Shown: piece by piece, positions 23,166 to 34,640 of the stretch | How the letters are laid out: every line of letters starts with the position of its first letter | Numbering within the stretch: position 1 is the stretch's first letter | Made by a program: the position numbers and the translations under genes | NCBI RefSeq assembly: GCF_963678635.1 | Contig: NC_087067.1 | Location: 59,368,094-59,432,093, forward strand | Origin: Symsagittifera roscoffensis | Taxonomy: Eukaryota > Xenacoelomorpha > Acoela > Convolutidae | Length of the DNA stretch: 64,000 bases | Direction of reading: 5' to 3' | The notes under the pieces: model-generated | What the model was told of the DNA's origin: nothing | Databases searched by the model: none | What the model saw: only the letters and a program-made list of their open reading frames with translations

Positions 23166-23770
23166 CTCCACCCCCGAAGGAGCGAGAACCGGAACGAGCT
23201 TAATGAGCGGCGGAGTGTAGTTTCCGGAAGGGATCCTTAGGTTGGCAGAGCGGGCAGTGATGTCTTTGCCGTATTTTAGCGACATTATGCATGCTAGTGG
23301 GTAGTGGCCCCTAGGGCTGGTGGATTCAACTAACCACACCACATCTCCCGTTTTCAAAGAGTATTCGGGAGGAGAATGCCACTTAACACTTTTATTGAGT
23401 GTAGGGACGTACTAACTTAACCATCGCTGCCAAATTGCGTTTGCATACGACTGCGCACGGGCATAGCGTTTAGAGTGAGAATAGTTTTCACTCGACCATA
23501 GAGACTGAAACGTTAGACTGCGCTGACCTAAGAGGAAATGATTCGGCGTCTAAGCCTCAAGACAATCTGGGTCGTCAGAAACGGGAGTGAGTGAACGGGC
23601 GTTTAGTGAACCTTCAACTAGGCACATGGTTGTGTTCAAAATCTCGTCAATCAACTTTCTTGAACCTAAGATTGCATAAAACACACGCTTACAACTGCGC
23701 AACATTCGCTCCCATGATCCACCTTGATGTGGTGCACTTGGCGGATTATATTTCCACTTGCTGCCTTTGT
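23148..23770 (-). pseudogene. BEL integrase, catalytic end plus C-terminal DUF5641-like domain
   Basis: Minus translation from 23770 contains SAPHQGGSWERMLR, the catalytic-Glu segment of BEL integrases. It ends with KTGDVVWLVE, SPRGHYPLACIM and ARSANLRIPSG, the typical C-terminal (DUF5641-like) domain. Two in-frame stops interrupt it, near 23555 and 23425. The natural stop (TAG, 23148-23150) lies inside the 277-bp direct repeat. Confidence 0.85.
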
Positions 23771-23800
23771 GTACGAGCGACAGTGAAGCTTCTGCGTTCC

Positions 23801-24000
23801 NNNNNNNNNNNNNNNNNNNNNNNNNNNNNNNNNNNNNNNNNNNNNNNNNNNNNNNNNNNNNNNNNNNNNNNNNNNNNNNNNNNNNNNNNNNNNNNNNNNN
23901 NNNNNNNNNNNNNNNNNNNNNNNNNNNNNNNNNNNNNNNNNNNNNNNNNNNNNNNNNNNNNNNNNNNNNNNNNNNNNNNNNNNNNNNNNNNNNNNNNNNN
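23801..24000. other. Assembly gap (200 N)
   Basis: Exactly 200 unknown bases, probably a placeholder length. The gap falls in the BEL integrase core. Frames reported across it are not real. Confidence 0.99.
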
Positions 24001-24111
24001 CATTCAGATCGTAGACCGGACCATCCAGACGAGCTTTCTCAGTAACTTCCTATTTGGATTGAAAGACTAATCCGAAGTTTCAAAAAGGTAGGGTCGTTTA
24101 TGGGTTTTCTC

Positions 24112-24391
24112 ACAATGAGTTCATACTTAGTTCACGCAGTTTAATTAACAGAAACTCAATTGCAAACGAATTTTGAACCGCTTAAAACATTAGCATATTT
24201 ATGTTTTGTTAGGGTTCGGGCTCAAATAGGTTTCTCAAATGAAACGACTAAGGTGAGAATCGATAACCCACGCCCGACTCCCGGAACGCACTATGTATAC
24301 GCTGAGCTATATAGCTGGTATTGCTAAGCAACTATTCTGGCTTTTTGCTATACTTTCATATCTTTCAACTTTATGCTATGCAGCGTTAACA
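24112..24391 (-). repeat. 277-bp direct repeat, copy 2
   Basis: Matches 22886-23165, including the tRNA-like segment. Here it starts directly after the RNase H-integrase hinge of the BEL pol (minus frame ending DQWFRVLT). So the hinge, instead of leading into integrase, runs into the element's 3' region. This suggests a truncated copy joined to a second one by recombination. Confidence 0.82.
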
Positions 24392-24790
24392 CACGGAACC
24401 ATTGGTCAATTGATGTTGACTCCAGAAACTCGGCTATTCCAATGGCTACAACACGGGCTGTTTGCTTCTCGAGTTCAACCACTGAAAGACTGTTGTGCTG
24501 TCAGTCCTCAAGAACACTTTGGAAATACTCAGTGTCAGAGCTTTCTCGATATCATCCTTTAGGCGACTAGCAAGAAGCGCAGCCTCAAGTTCCAGCTTCA
24601 AAATTGAAAGCATCTTCATCGGGGCTACTCGTGCTTTACCGAAGACAAACGCTAGTTGACATTTGGAATCGGCGTTTTTCTGAGCTCGAAGGAATGCTAC
24701 AGAACAGAGAACGTCCAATGAGCTATCAATGTACATATGCTACTCAACCTCTTCTACTGGGAAGTCAAAATAGCAACGAGGTATTTTGAG
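24383..24790 (-). pseudogene. BEL RNase H
   Basis: Minus frame 24446-24736 contains GKARVAPMKMLSILKLELEA and LRTDSTTVFQWLNS, the RNase H signature of BEL/Pao pol (catalytic residues in ELEA and TDSTTV). In another frame it continues to IAEFLESTSIDQWFRVLT before the 277-bp repeat begins. A frameshift near 24446 separates the parts. Confidence 0.85.
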
Positions 24791-24999
24791 CTGCCCTAAA
24801 ACTGGCAAGCCAGAGTGCCATTCAGTGAATCTGCGGCACAACTCGTTTGGCAGTGGGTTGTCCCACTGTTGGCCACTAAATATCCAAATATCTTTCAGTA
24901 GCAAGCGTGCGCGTACGGTCTACGGGGCGACAAGACCTATGCGGTCGAAAACAGATCGCTGCGTAACAGAGTCTTTGAGTTGGCGGTTGACTCCTCTGC

Positions 25000-25910
25000 T
25001 CACAACCAACGTATCGGTGACGTGGTCCCATTTGAGACCGGGAACATCCGATGCGGTTTCCGGATTAATCGCATCGATAATAGTTTCCTTACTGCTGGTC
25101 TTTTAGGGGGACTTAGTTTCTTAGCCAAATTGGGAACATTGCTAATAAATTTTGTAATATTAAACCCACCCAACTTGAGCAGTTCAACTAAACTGCGACT
25201 TAACATTTAAGCAGTTTCTGGATTTTCCACAGACCCAAGGTATTCACCCATGTAAAAGTTGTTTAGCACGGCGTAAGCGGCATCGGGGTAACGATTTTGG
25301 TTGGCGACGGTTGTTCGGCGAAGAGCATAGTTAGCACATGTTGGAGAATCTTTCACTCCAAATATATGCCTTGTATTTTGAAATACACTCACATCTGATG
25401 TGGTGTCTTCCTGCCACAAAAAACGCAAGGAACGTTGATCGCCTTCCTGTAATCGGACCTGCACAAACATGCCTTCGATATCTGCGGAAATGGCGTATTT
25501 GTGCTCTCAGAAGGGCATTAAAACAAGTAACAGGTTCTGAAGCAGATCGGGGCCGACAAGAAGGGGTTTACTCAGTGATTTGCCGTGAAAATTAGAAGCA
25601 CCGCTCAAAACGCGCCGAACTTTGCCGGGTTTGATCGGATTTAAAACTGGTTGGTGCGGTACGTTCCATTCTAGGTCTGAACGATTTTTTGAGTCGTGAG
25701 GGCTAACCGGGACTACGTAACCCTTCTCGAGATCACTTCGGATTTCTGATGCGTATTGAGTTTTCAAGTTTAAATCTTTCTCTAGATACTTTTCAAGAAA
25801 CTTAAATCGGAAGTTATCGGGAAGATGAGTGTTGTCATCAGCCCAGAGCATCAAAGGGCTGGCAACATAACGGCTGCCAGCATGAATCGTGGTAGAGTCA
25901 AGAATTTTGA
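25000..25910 (-). pseudogene. BEL reverse transcriptase, catalytic Asp pair lost
   Basis: Minus frame 25507-25854 holds the RT start (WNVPHQPVLNPIKPGKVRRV, then GPDLLQNLL). Frame 25207-25470 holds the palm (MFVQVRLQEGDQRSLRFLW). The catalytic box should be YMDD, but residues 73-78 read YMGEYL (about 25243-25254), so both metal-binding Asps are replaced. Frame 25000-25206 carries the post-RT segment (SRSLVELLKLGGFNITKF). It would copy the element's RNA if intact. Confidence 0.88.
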
Positions 25911-25916
25911 ATTTGA

Positions 25917-28265
25917 ATGGCTTGCGTTATTGCTATTGTTCAACTCTTTGTTTGCAGACCTTACGCTGACAACTTTCTCAGCACCATACAACAAGACATT
26001 ATGAGTGCTTTCACAACCAGGCTTAGTGATATTGCGGGCTATATGGCATTTTCAAAACATGTGGCCAGGTTGAAAGCAAGCAAAACACAACCTATTTTGT
26101 GCGGAGAATTGAGCTCCTTGAGTTTGGGTCTTTTCCTTAAGCACAGAACAACTCCAGAGTGGGTGTTTACCCTTGCGCTGAGGGCACGGATCATAAAATG
26201 GTTTTTCAACTTTTGCAGCAGCGGCAAAAACATTTGTAGGTGGTTTATGGAAACCAGTTTTTGGAGTCTCCTTAGACCGTGACCTATTCTTGACCTATTC
26301 TGACTTACACGCGTAAGTTCATGTGCCTCAGCCTTGTCGCGGAGCCAATCATTAAAATCTAAAACGTAGGCTGTCTCCAACATTTCCTTACAGAGTGGAG
26401 AGACCACGACTCTTTCATATTTGGAGGCAATGTTGAATTAACTTGATTCAAAACGGATGTACTCTTCAATTCGTACTCATATCCTAACAATTTTAAAACA
26501 GCGACAAGACTGGATATACAGGAAGCGAAACTGATAATGCTTTCTGAATTGTGCATTTTGAGAGGTGAAAAATTCGAAAGTTTTCCAAGATGAGCTGCCA
26601 CAATCGTCTGTGGTTGTCCAAATTTCCTCTCCAGAGTTTTCAAAGCGTCCTTAAGGAACATTCCACTGCAAGCGAATTCGGCAATTGTATGTTTCGCTTT
26701 GCCTGAAACGAGAGTTTTGAGATATGTCAGTTTGACATCATCACTTAAAACTTTTGCATCGATTGCATTTTTGAACTGACCAAACTATTCAGGCCACTGC
26801 AAAGGATTTCCATCGAATTAGGACAATTTTCACTCAGGCAAGGGACCTTTCTAGCTCAGTGTCAAGATTTCAGCTAAATTTTGACTAGTGATTGGTTTAC
26901 TGCCTGTGGACGTGATTGGGCCACGTATTGTTTGTTCTCATTTGTATAAGGCGTCACCAGCGATTTCGAATAGATAGCGGCGTCTACATCATTAGGATCA
27001 CCGACATAAAAAGTTGTTCCTCCGCCAGAGAACGGTTGAACATTCGATGGCTGTGTGACATAATATGAGTTAGGGGAGAACGTGACTGTTGGAGAATTGA
27101 GAGGACCAACGTTAGTCGGTAAAAGCGGTTGGTACCCGAAATTTGCAGAAATAATTGGGGAAAAGGTTTGTTGAGCAATGGGCATTGAGCTCGTTGGGAT
27201 AATAGAACGATGAAAACAACTCTGCATCAAAGGGTTGTAGTTGTATAGGTTGGTCAAAGGTAGCTGTTACTGTGGCTCATAAGTACTGCTTACATTTGGA
27301 TTTGGCAAGCTGACACTTGTTCTTGATGTATGAAAACGTTAACACCAAGAGTTTATACAAGTGGTTTCGAATTATTTAGCATTTGGATGAGAGTTTTTAA
27401 TCATCAACAGATTTCTACTGAAAAGCGGTTCAATACTTGAAAATGACAAAAACTCGAAAGCTTGGTCCAAATTGACACTTTGAACTGGCGCCACGGGCTG
27501 AAATATCTCCTGAGCTGGGAATTGAGTGTTCACTTAACTTCTTGTCTTGTTTTCCTCCGTTTGGTTCTCCTGAACGGCCATTGCTACGGCGAAGTCCACA
27601 GATTTCAGAGGCGTCTTCCAGATATTCAGCCTCTTCGATAGTTGCTTCGGCTAGCTTTTGACGGTTTTCCTCTACAACCACATCAAGTTCAAGTTGACAT
27701 TTCATCGACTGAATCTGGATCTCTTGCTTTTTCAAACGAAGCTTAAACTCTGCCTGGCGTTCAACTTCCTCGCGTCTAATTTTTGCAAGGGCTGCCTCTC
27801 TTCGGCGCTAACTCGAAGTCATTGATGCAATCTTAGAACGCTGTGAAAGGGGTTTCTTGGAACGGACGGATTCGCTTGGCGTTGGGGTTCGTGCAGTTGC
27901 TACCTGGTCCTTTTGAGAGTTAATTTGAAAGCAATTTTTAGCAAGACCTAATACATCGTCATTTTTTGCAGTGATAGATCCTAGGTAAAACTCTAAAAAG
28001 TTGATTTATTGTTTCAGCAGCGTTGTTGCTGTGCATAGACAAAGATTTAAGCTCAAAATTTTTATCTATTTTTTTTGTAAGCAAATGCTAGATTTTTCGA
28101 GGTAAGTTTCAATTTTAGCTGGTCTATCATTCGTACTTATATATTCCGTAATTTTGTCATGATAATCGAAAAGATTTGTTTCTAAATCTTTTCTGGCAAG
28201 ATAAATTTTGTTTAGCTTCTGGCCGAGATCAAGCTCCACTTTGAAATATTAGTTTTTGAATAAGA
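25917..28265 (-). pseudogene. BEL Gag, copy 1
   Basis: N-terminus near 28260 (VELDLGQKLNKIYLARKD), then a charged coiled-coil region (27430-27735 and flanks). Next is a Pro/Ser/Tyr-rich segment (26874-27257), the DUF1759-like part (26359-26661, with LERKFGQPQTIVAAHL and LLGYEYELKSTSVLNQV), and a CCHC knuckle at 26046-26087. The knuckle reads CFACFQPGHMF-stop-KC, where copy 2 has Arg. The ORF is broken at many places. Gag would form the particle that packages the element RNA. Confidence 0.85.
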
Positions 28266-28345
28266 GCAAAAAAAATGAGTTCATGAACAAAATAAACTGG
28301 AGAATGACAATCTACCAAAGGTAGGCATAGAAGTGACACAGAAGA
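28266..28345. other. Head-to-head junction between BEL Gag and Ty3-like pol (unit 1)
   Basis: About 80 bp of A-rich spacer separates the BEL Gag 5' end (minus) from the Ty3-like RT frame (plus). The same spacer and order recur at about 31075-31140 and 39540-39615. No LTR from either element is visible at the joint. Confidence 0.75.
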
Positions 28346-29380
28346 ATTGCCCCCATCCAATCTGCATGATCAACCAATCACCATCTAGGAGTAAGTGTAT
28401 AAATCCGCATTCTTTTAATGACAAAATCTTCAACTAGGTCAAAGAATTATTAACCAGAGTTGGGAAATTACACAAGACCACAAACTAACTCACTTTCACA
28501 CACTGTTTAAACCAGTTCAGGCAAAAGGGAGAGGCGTTCCCCTTCACTTACTCGGGGTGGTAAATGAAGAACTAAAAAGAATGGAAACCCACGGTCACAT
28601 AAAAAAACTGGAAAAGTGCGATGAAGATTGCTTTGTCAGCCCGATTGTGATTACACGGAAGGAAGACGGTTCAATTAAATTGGCATAAGATTCGAAATTA
28701 ATAAATGATCAGATTTTTAAAAATAATTACCAAATGCCAAATATACAGGAACTTATAGACAACGTGGCTCTTCATATTTCAGAGAAATCCAATGGACAAA
28801 CTTGGTTCAGCAACATAGATCTGAAAAACGCTTACAGCCAATTCGTATTACGCAACCAAACGCGCAAACAGTGCAATTTTGGTATAGCAGGGGGCAAAAG
28901 TCATGGAACGTATCGAGTTTTATTTGAATTTTACGGGTTTGCAGACATGCCCAATGAATTCCAACGGGTCATGGACTCACTTTTAAAGAACATAACGTTC
29001 ACAATTTGTATTATAGATGATAATCTGGTAGCTTTGAGGGGATCAGTGGAAGACCACAAAGCAATCGTGAATAAAGTGTTAACAATCCTGGATAAGAAAA
29101 AAAAATGGCGGCGGTGAAATGGGGGAATTGTGCTTTTTCGAATCAGAGATCGATTGGCTAGGCTTCAAAATCTCCGGCGAGGGAGTACGACCGTTGGTAG
29201 GTAAAGCAGACGCCCTCAAGAATTTACCAATCTCTAAGAAAATTCCGGAACTGCAGTCGTTCTTCGGCTCGATAAATCAATATAAGAACTTCGTCCCGAA
29301 TTCATCGACCCTAAGCTCTCCGTTACGTCCTCTACTAAATAAAAAGTCTAATATAAATGGGATAATGTTCACTCCGTAGC
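28345..29380 (+). pseudogene. RT of Ty3-like copy A
   Basis: The N-terminal segment (28380-28690) holds RGVPLHLLGVVNEE and FVSPIVITRKEDGSIK in pieces, ending at a TAA. The 127-aa frame from 28734 contains NGQTWFSNIDLKNAYSQFVL and the catalytic box IIDDNLV, an IDD variant of YxDD. A frameshift at about 29116-29119 moves into frame 29119-29379 (ESEIDWLGFKISGEG, thumb). The same shift occurs in copies B and C. Confidence 0.85.
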
Positions 29381-29911
29381 CTTCCAAAAAACTGCAAACC
29401 GAAATTGTAAATATCACGGAAAACAGCCACTTCGACATAAAAACTAAAAGTAGGCTGAAAACGGATGCGTCTCACAGTGGACTAGGTGCGACTTCAGAAA
29501 AGTTTTTAAGGGGACCAGTGGAAAACGATTGCTTTCGCTTCCAAATTCTTAAATACTCATGTAATTAAGTTTTCCACGAACGAATTAGAACTACTGGGCG
29601 TGATGAGGGCTTCTGAGCATTTAAGGAATTACCTCTACTGGGCATAATTCCAAATCGTAAGGGACCAAAAAGCCCTACTTTCCGCACTTTCCGCGAATCA
29701 TGGAAATAAGATCATGCACAGCCGACTCACTCGCTGGGTAAACAGACTTCTTCTTTTCAATTCTAAAATATCACACATCCCCGGAAAAGATATGGGTTTT
29801 ACAGATCTTTCATCTAGATTACCTTCAGGCAAAGCCTTACCAACTTCCCATTATGACGAAGAAATCGTAGTCACCTCAATCGACAAAATTCAGAACATTC
29901 TATTTATTTGA
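29380..29911 (+). pseudogene. RNase H of Ty3-like copy A
   Basis: Motifs SRLKTDASHSGLGATSE (first metal ligand in TDAS) and, in shifted frames, the DQKALL region. Then comes frame 29714-29911 with MHSRLTRWVNRLLLFNSKIS and SSRLPSGKA, the end of RNase H. A TAA replaces a sense codon in CTACTGGGCATAATTCC near 29645. This nonsense change is shared by all related copies in the window. Confidence 0.8.
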
Positions 29912-31004
29912 ACACATTTGAACTCTGTAGATGTAAATACTGTAGATAGACCGTCGGTCGCTGTAAATACTAATACTCTCGTTAATAGTAAAATGCCGTA
30001 GAAAAAAGAAAATGCAAGCGATCTGATTAATCAAAACTTTCCAAATAGCTCTTCAGCTAATTTTAAACTCCGAATTCTTGTCGCTATTATCTCTTGCATT
30101 GCTCGGTCAATTAATAGCTATGATGATTCACATAATCGAAAAGAAAATTGTACCTCAAAGTGCATACCCATCGATAAATCGAAATTTAAAATCAAGAGCA
30201 TTACCTTAACAAGAAAAGGCCTTTCACACTTTTTTCTTAAAAACGAACAATTTTTACCACAATTCAAGAAGAAATCAGACTTGTCGAATATGGAGAAAAT
30301 TACCGTCCGTTCATTATAAATTCCCATAGAACATAAAATTGCCCTCAAATTTGAAGACGACCACCTTCCGGACGACCACGCTAAAGTACTCAAGAGGTAC
30401 AAATCGGATTTAAAACTACCAACGTCTCCTGTGCTCCCCGAAAACCACTGCTCATAGAAATTTCTTCAACTTATGACATGTGAAGACAAGTGATATGAGA
30501 CTTGATACAGACAATAAAGACGAACCGACCAATGGGAATCCACGGCGCTTTCTTGAGAAACTTTGCAAAAAATCTTTATGTGGAAGATGACTTCCTTTTT
30601 CTGGGCACTGAACTAGTCGGACCAGCTACCATCAGGAGAACGTTCAACAACATGCTACACGAGATCCACCCAGGCCCATTTGGGATGAGGTCCCTCGCAG
30701 ATCATATGTGGTGGCCTCACATCTATCGCGAGATCTATCACCATGGGAAGTCCTGTAGCCAATGCCTGAAAGCCGGTTAGAACCTCAAAACATTGCTAAG
30801 TACCGATAATATTACAAAATTGCCGACATTGACCTTCGCTAACAAAAAAATAACCCTGGATTTCGCAGGACCGTTTGACGCGTTATGGGAAAAACAAAAT
30901 TACATTCTTCTATGTATCGATCGATTTACAAAATTTCCATCGGCCAAGATTGTAAGGAACACGTCCGCACACAGCGTTATTTTTTTCCTTAAATGACAAC
31001 TGGC
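29912..31004 (+). pseudogene. Linker and truncated integrase of Ty3-like copy A
   Basis: After a degenerate linker (29912-30480), frame 30502-30780 carries the integrase H2C2 zinc-binding domain (HEIHPGPFGMRSLADHMWWP and SCSQCLKAG). A TAG follows. Frame 30793-30996 holds the start of the catalytic core (TLDFAGPFDALW with the first Asp, then LCIDRFTKFPSAKI). The core ends at 31004 in a junction with BEL Gag sequence, so the second Asp and the Glu are absent. Confidence 0.82.
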
Positions 31005-31085
31005 AAGAAAAACTTTGTTTAGCTTCTGTCCGAGATCAAGCTCCATTTTTAAATATATGTTTTTGAATAAGAGCAAAAAAATAAG
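31005..31085 (-). pseudogene. Short BEL Gag N-terminal remnant
   Basis: Minus translation reads MELDLGQKLNKVFLA, the same Gag start as in BEL copies 1 and 2. It lies between Ty3-like copies A and B. The junction to copy A occurs at a CTG shared by both partners (AACTGCC in Ty3, CTGGCAAG in BEL). Confidence 0.8.
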
Positions 31086-31139
31086 TTCATGAGCAAAATA
31101 AACTGGAGAATGACAATCTACCAAAGGTAGGCATAGAAG

Positions 31140-32160
31140 TGACACAGAAGAAGTACCCCCTACCTATCTGCATGATCAACCAATCGCCATCTAGGAGTAA
31201 GTGTATAAATCCGCATTTTTTTAATGACAGAATCGTCAACGAGTTCAAAGGATTATTCACCAGAGTTGGGAAAAAACACAATGACCACAAACTAACTCAC
31301 TTTCACACACCGTTAAAACCATGTCAGGCAAAAGGGAGAGGAGTCCCCCTTCACTTAATCGCGGTGGTAAATGAACAACAAAAAAAATGGAAACCCAAGG
31401 TCACATAATAAAAATGGAAAACTGCGATGCACAATGCTTCATCAGACCGATTGCGATTACATGGAAGGAACACGGTTCAATTAAATTCGCATTAGATTCG
31501 AAATTAATAAATGATCAGTTTTTTAAAAATAATTACCAAATGCCAATCATACAGGAACTTATAGACAACGTGGCTCTTCATATTTCAGAGAAATCTAATG
31601 GACAAACGTGGTTCAGCAAACTAGATCTGAAGAACGCTTACAGCCAACTCGTATTATGCGACCAAACGAGCAAACAGTGCAATTTTAGTATAGCAGGGGG
31701 CAAAAGAACTGGAAGGTATCAATTTTTAACTGATTTTTACGGATTTGGAGACATGCCCAATGAAGTCCAACGGGTCATGGACTCACTTTTAAAGAACATA
31801 ACGTTCACAATTTGTATTATAGATGATAATCTGGTAGCTTTGAGGGGATCAGTAGAAGACCACAAAGCAATCGTGAATAAAGTTTTAACAATCCTGGATA
31901 AGGAAAAAAAATGGCGGCGGTGAAACGGGGGAATTGTGCTTTTTCGAATCAGAGATCGATTGGCTAGGCTTCAAAATCTCCGGCGAGGGAGTACGACTGT
32001 TGGTAGGTAAAGCAGACGCCCTCAAGAATTTACCAATCTCTAAGAAAAATCCGGAATTGCAACCCTTCTTCGGCTCGAAACATCAATATAAGAACTTCGT
32101 CCCGAATTCATCGACCCTAAGCTCTCCATTACGTCCTCTACTAAATAAAAAAACTATAAA
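31140..32160 (+). pseudogene. RT of Ty3-like copy B
   Basis: The best-preserved RT of the set. Frame 31387-31923 (178 aa) contains SIKFALDSKLINDQFF, QTWFSKLDLKNAYSQLVL and the IIDDNLV catalytic box. It ends at the same lesion as in copy A (WRR followed by TGA). Frame 31934-32362 continues with ESEIDWLGFKISGEG. The upstream segment 31139-31408 holds the RT N-terminal extension. Confidence 0.87.
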
Positions 32161-33235
32161 TAAATTGGATAATGTTCACTCCGCAGCCTTCGAAAAACTG
32201 AAAACCGAAATTGTAAATGTCACGGAAAACAGCCACTTCGACATAAAAAAGAAAAGTAGGCTGAAAATGGATGCGTCTCACAGTGGACTTGGTGCGACTT
32301 CAAAAAAGTTTTTCAGGGGACCAGTGGAAAACGATTGCTTTTGCCTCAAAATTCTTAAATAATCATGAAATTAAGTATTCCACGAACGAATTAGAACTAC
32401 AGGGCGCGATGTGGGCTTCTGAGCATTTAAGGAATTACCTCTACTGGGCATAATTCCAAATCGCAAGGGACCAAAAAGCCCTACTTTCCGCACTTTCCAC
32501 GAATCATGGAAATAAGATCATGCACAGCCGACTAACTCGCTGGGTAAACAGACTTCTTCCTTTCAATTCTAAAATATCACACATCCCAGGAAAAGATATG
32601 GTTTTACTGATCTTTCATCTAGATTACCTTCAGGCAAAGCCTTACCAACTTCTCAATATGACGAAGAAGTCGTAGTCACCTCAATCGACAAAACTCAGAA
32701 CATTCTATTTATTTGAACATATTTGAACTCTGTAGATGTAAATCACGGAAAACAGCCACTTCGACATAAAAAAGAAAAGTAGGCTGAAAACGGATGCGTC
32801 TCACAGTGGACTTGGTGCGACTTCAAAAAAGTTTTTCAGGGACCAGTGGAAAACGATTGCTTTTGCCTCAAAATTCTTAAATAATGATGAAATTAAGTAT
32901 TCCACGAACGAATTAGAACTACAGGGCGCGATGTGGGCTTCTGAGCATTTAAGGAATAACCTCTACTGGGCATAATTCTAAATTGTAAGGGACCAAAAAG
33001 CCCTACTTTCCGCACTTTCCACGAATCATGGAAATAAGATCATGCACAGCCGACTAACTCGCTGGGTAAACATACTTCTTCCTTTCAATTCTAAAATATC
33101 ACACATCCCAGGAAAAGATATGGTTTTACTGATCTTTCATCTAGATTACCTTCAGGCAAAGCCTTACCAACTTCTCAATATGACGAAGAAATCGTAGTCA
33201 CCTCAATCGACAAAATTCAGAACATTCTATTTATT
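32160..33235 (+). pseudogene. RNase H of Ty3-like copy B, duplicated
   Basis: RNase H start (SRLKMDASHSGLGATS) at about 32250-32310, with the shared TAA in CTACTGGGCATAATTCC near 32445. The whole segment repeats from about 32744, including the same TAA near 32968. A single RNase H would need about 500 bp, so the second copy is an extra. Confidence 0.85.
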
Positions 33236-33261
33236 TGAACATATTTGAACTCTGTAGATGT
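32216..33261. repeat. 523-bp tandem duplication within copy B
   Basis: CACGGAAAACAGCCACTTCG occurs at 32221 and again at 32744, and the units match throughout. The joint lies at TGTAAAT, a word present at both parental ends, which points to unequal crossing-over or slippage at a 7-bp match. Confidence 0.92.
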
Positions 33262-34640
33262 AAATACTGTAGATAGACCGTCGGTCGCTGCAAATACTAA
33301 TACTCTCGTTGATAGTAAAATCCCGTCGAAAGTAGAAAATGCCAGCGATCTGATTGGTCAAAACTTTCCAAATAACTCTTAAGCTAATTTCAAACTCCGA
33401 ATTCTTGTCGCAATTATCTCTTGCATTGATCGGTCAATTGAAACCTGTGATAATTAACATTATCGATCAAAAAATTTTTTCTCAAAGTGCATACCCATCG
33501 ATAATTGGAATATTAATTTTAAGAGCACTTCCTTTACGGACAAAGTCCTTTCACATTTTTTCTTAAAAACGAACAATTTTTACTACAATTCAAAAAGAAA
33601 TCAGACGTGGCGAAAATGGAGAAAATTACCGTCCGTTCATTATAAATTCCCGAAGAACATAATATTGCCCTCAAATTCGAAGACGACCACCTTCCGGACG
33701 ACCACACTATTGTACTCAAAAAGTACAAATAGGATTTAAAACTACCAACGTCTCCTGTACTCCCCAAAAAAAACTGCTGAAAGAAACTTCTTCAACTTAT
33801 GACAAGGGAAGTCAAAGTGATATGAGACTTGATACAGACAATAAAGACGCACCGACCAATGGGAATCCACGGCGCTTTCATGAGAAACTTTGCTAAAAAC
33901 CTTTATGTGGAAGATGACTTTCTACTTCTAGGCAGTAAATTAGTCTGACCAGCTACCATCGGGGGAACGTTCAACACCATGCTACACGAGACCCACCCAG
34001 GCCAATTTGGGATGAGGTCCCTCGCAGATCATATGTGGTGGCCTCACATCTATCGCGAGATCTATCACCATGGGAAGTCCTGTAGCCAATGCCTGAAAGC
34101 CGGTTAGAAACTCAAAACATTGCTAGGTACCGACAATATTACAAAATTGCCGACAATGACCTTCGCTAACAAAGAAATAACCCTGGATTTCGCAGGACCG
34201 TTTGACGCGTTATGGGAAAAACAAAATTACATTCTTCTATGTATCGATCGATTTACAAAATTTCCATCGGCCAAGATCGTGCGGAACACGTCCGCGCCCA
34301 GCGTTAGTTTTTTTCCTTAAATGACAACTGCCAACTTCACGGCTTTCAAAGAAAGATTAGAGTCGACCATGGGTCTTGCTTTTTCTCTTGCAATTTAAAA
34401 AAATTGCAAAAAATTCAACATCGAGATCATTTATTGTACAGTCGGAGACCATCGATCCAATGGACTGGTGAAAAGAGTAGTTTACACGATAAAATCCAAA
34501 TTACTGGCAATGTCATTCGACTTACCAAAACCCGCTCTAAATTCTTCAATCGAAAAAAAATTATATGGACCTTGAGAATCTCGAAACAAGTTTCAATCAG
34601 TTGTTTCCCGTTCAAAAAACGTTTTAATAGAACGTCTTAT
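33236..34640 (+). pseudogene. Linker and integrase of Ty3-like copy B
   Basis: The linker (33236-33840) is degenerate. The zinc domain (33860-34107) reads as in copy A but with more lesions. Frame 34120-34320 holds the catalytic-core start (FAGPFDALW, LCIDRFTKFPSAKIV). The later core is at 34330-34600, where GTCGGAGACCATCGATCCAATG encodes the VGDHRSNG stretch before the catalytic Glu region. The natural frame changes several times. Confidence 0.8.

Larger units (their letters stand above)
23148..28265 (-). mobile_element. BEL/Pao retrotransposon fragment, copy 1
   Basis: Minus-strand order from 28265 downward: Gag with coiled coil and DUF1759-like region, zinc knuckle, RT, RNase H, integrase. 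The protease is absent, removed by an internal deletion near 25900 when compared with copy 2. A 200-bp assembly gap and a 277-bp direct repeat interrupt the integrase region. Stops in the knuckle and loss of the RT catalytic Asps make it dead. No LTR pair is recognisable. Confidence 0.88.
28345..31004 (+). mobile_element. Ty3-like pol fragment, copy A
   Basis: Lacks Gag and protease. It contains RT, RNase H, linker, integrase zinc domain and the start of the integrase core, then stops abruptly at 31004, where a BEL Gag remnant begins. Shares nonsense codons and frameshifts with copies B and C. Non-functional. Confidence 0.85.

Noticed and set aside
23591-24070. Frames across the 200-bp N run
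   Set aside because: The central residues are unknown. Only the BEL integrase frame before the gap has support.
26874-27257. Separate host gene for the Pro/Ser/Tyr-rich frame
   Set aside because: The same frame occurs at 38158-38592 between the two Gag parts, so it belongs to BEL Gag.
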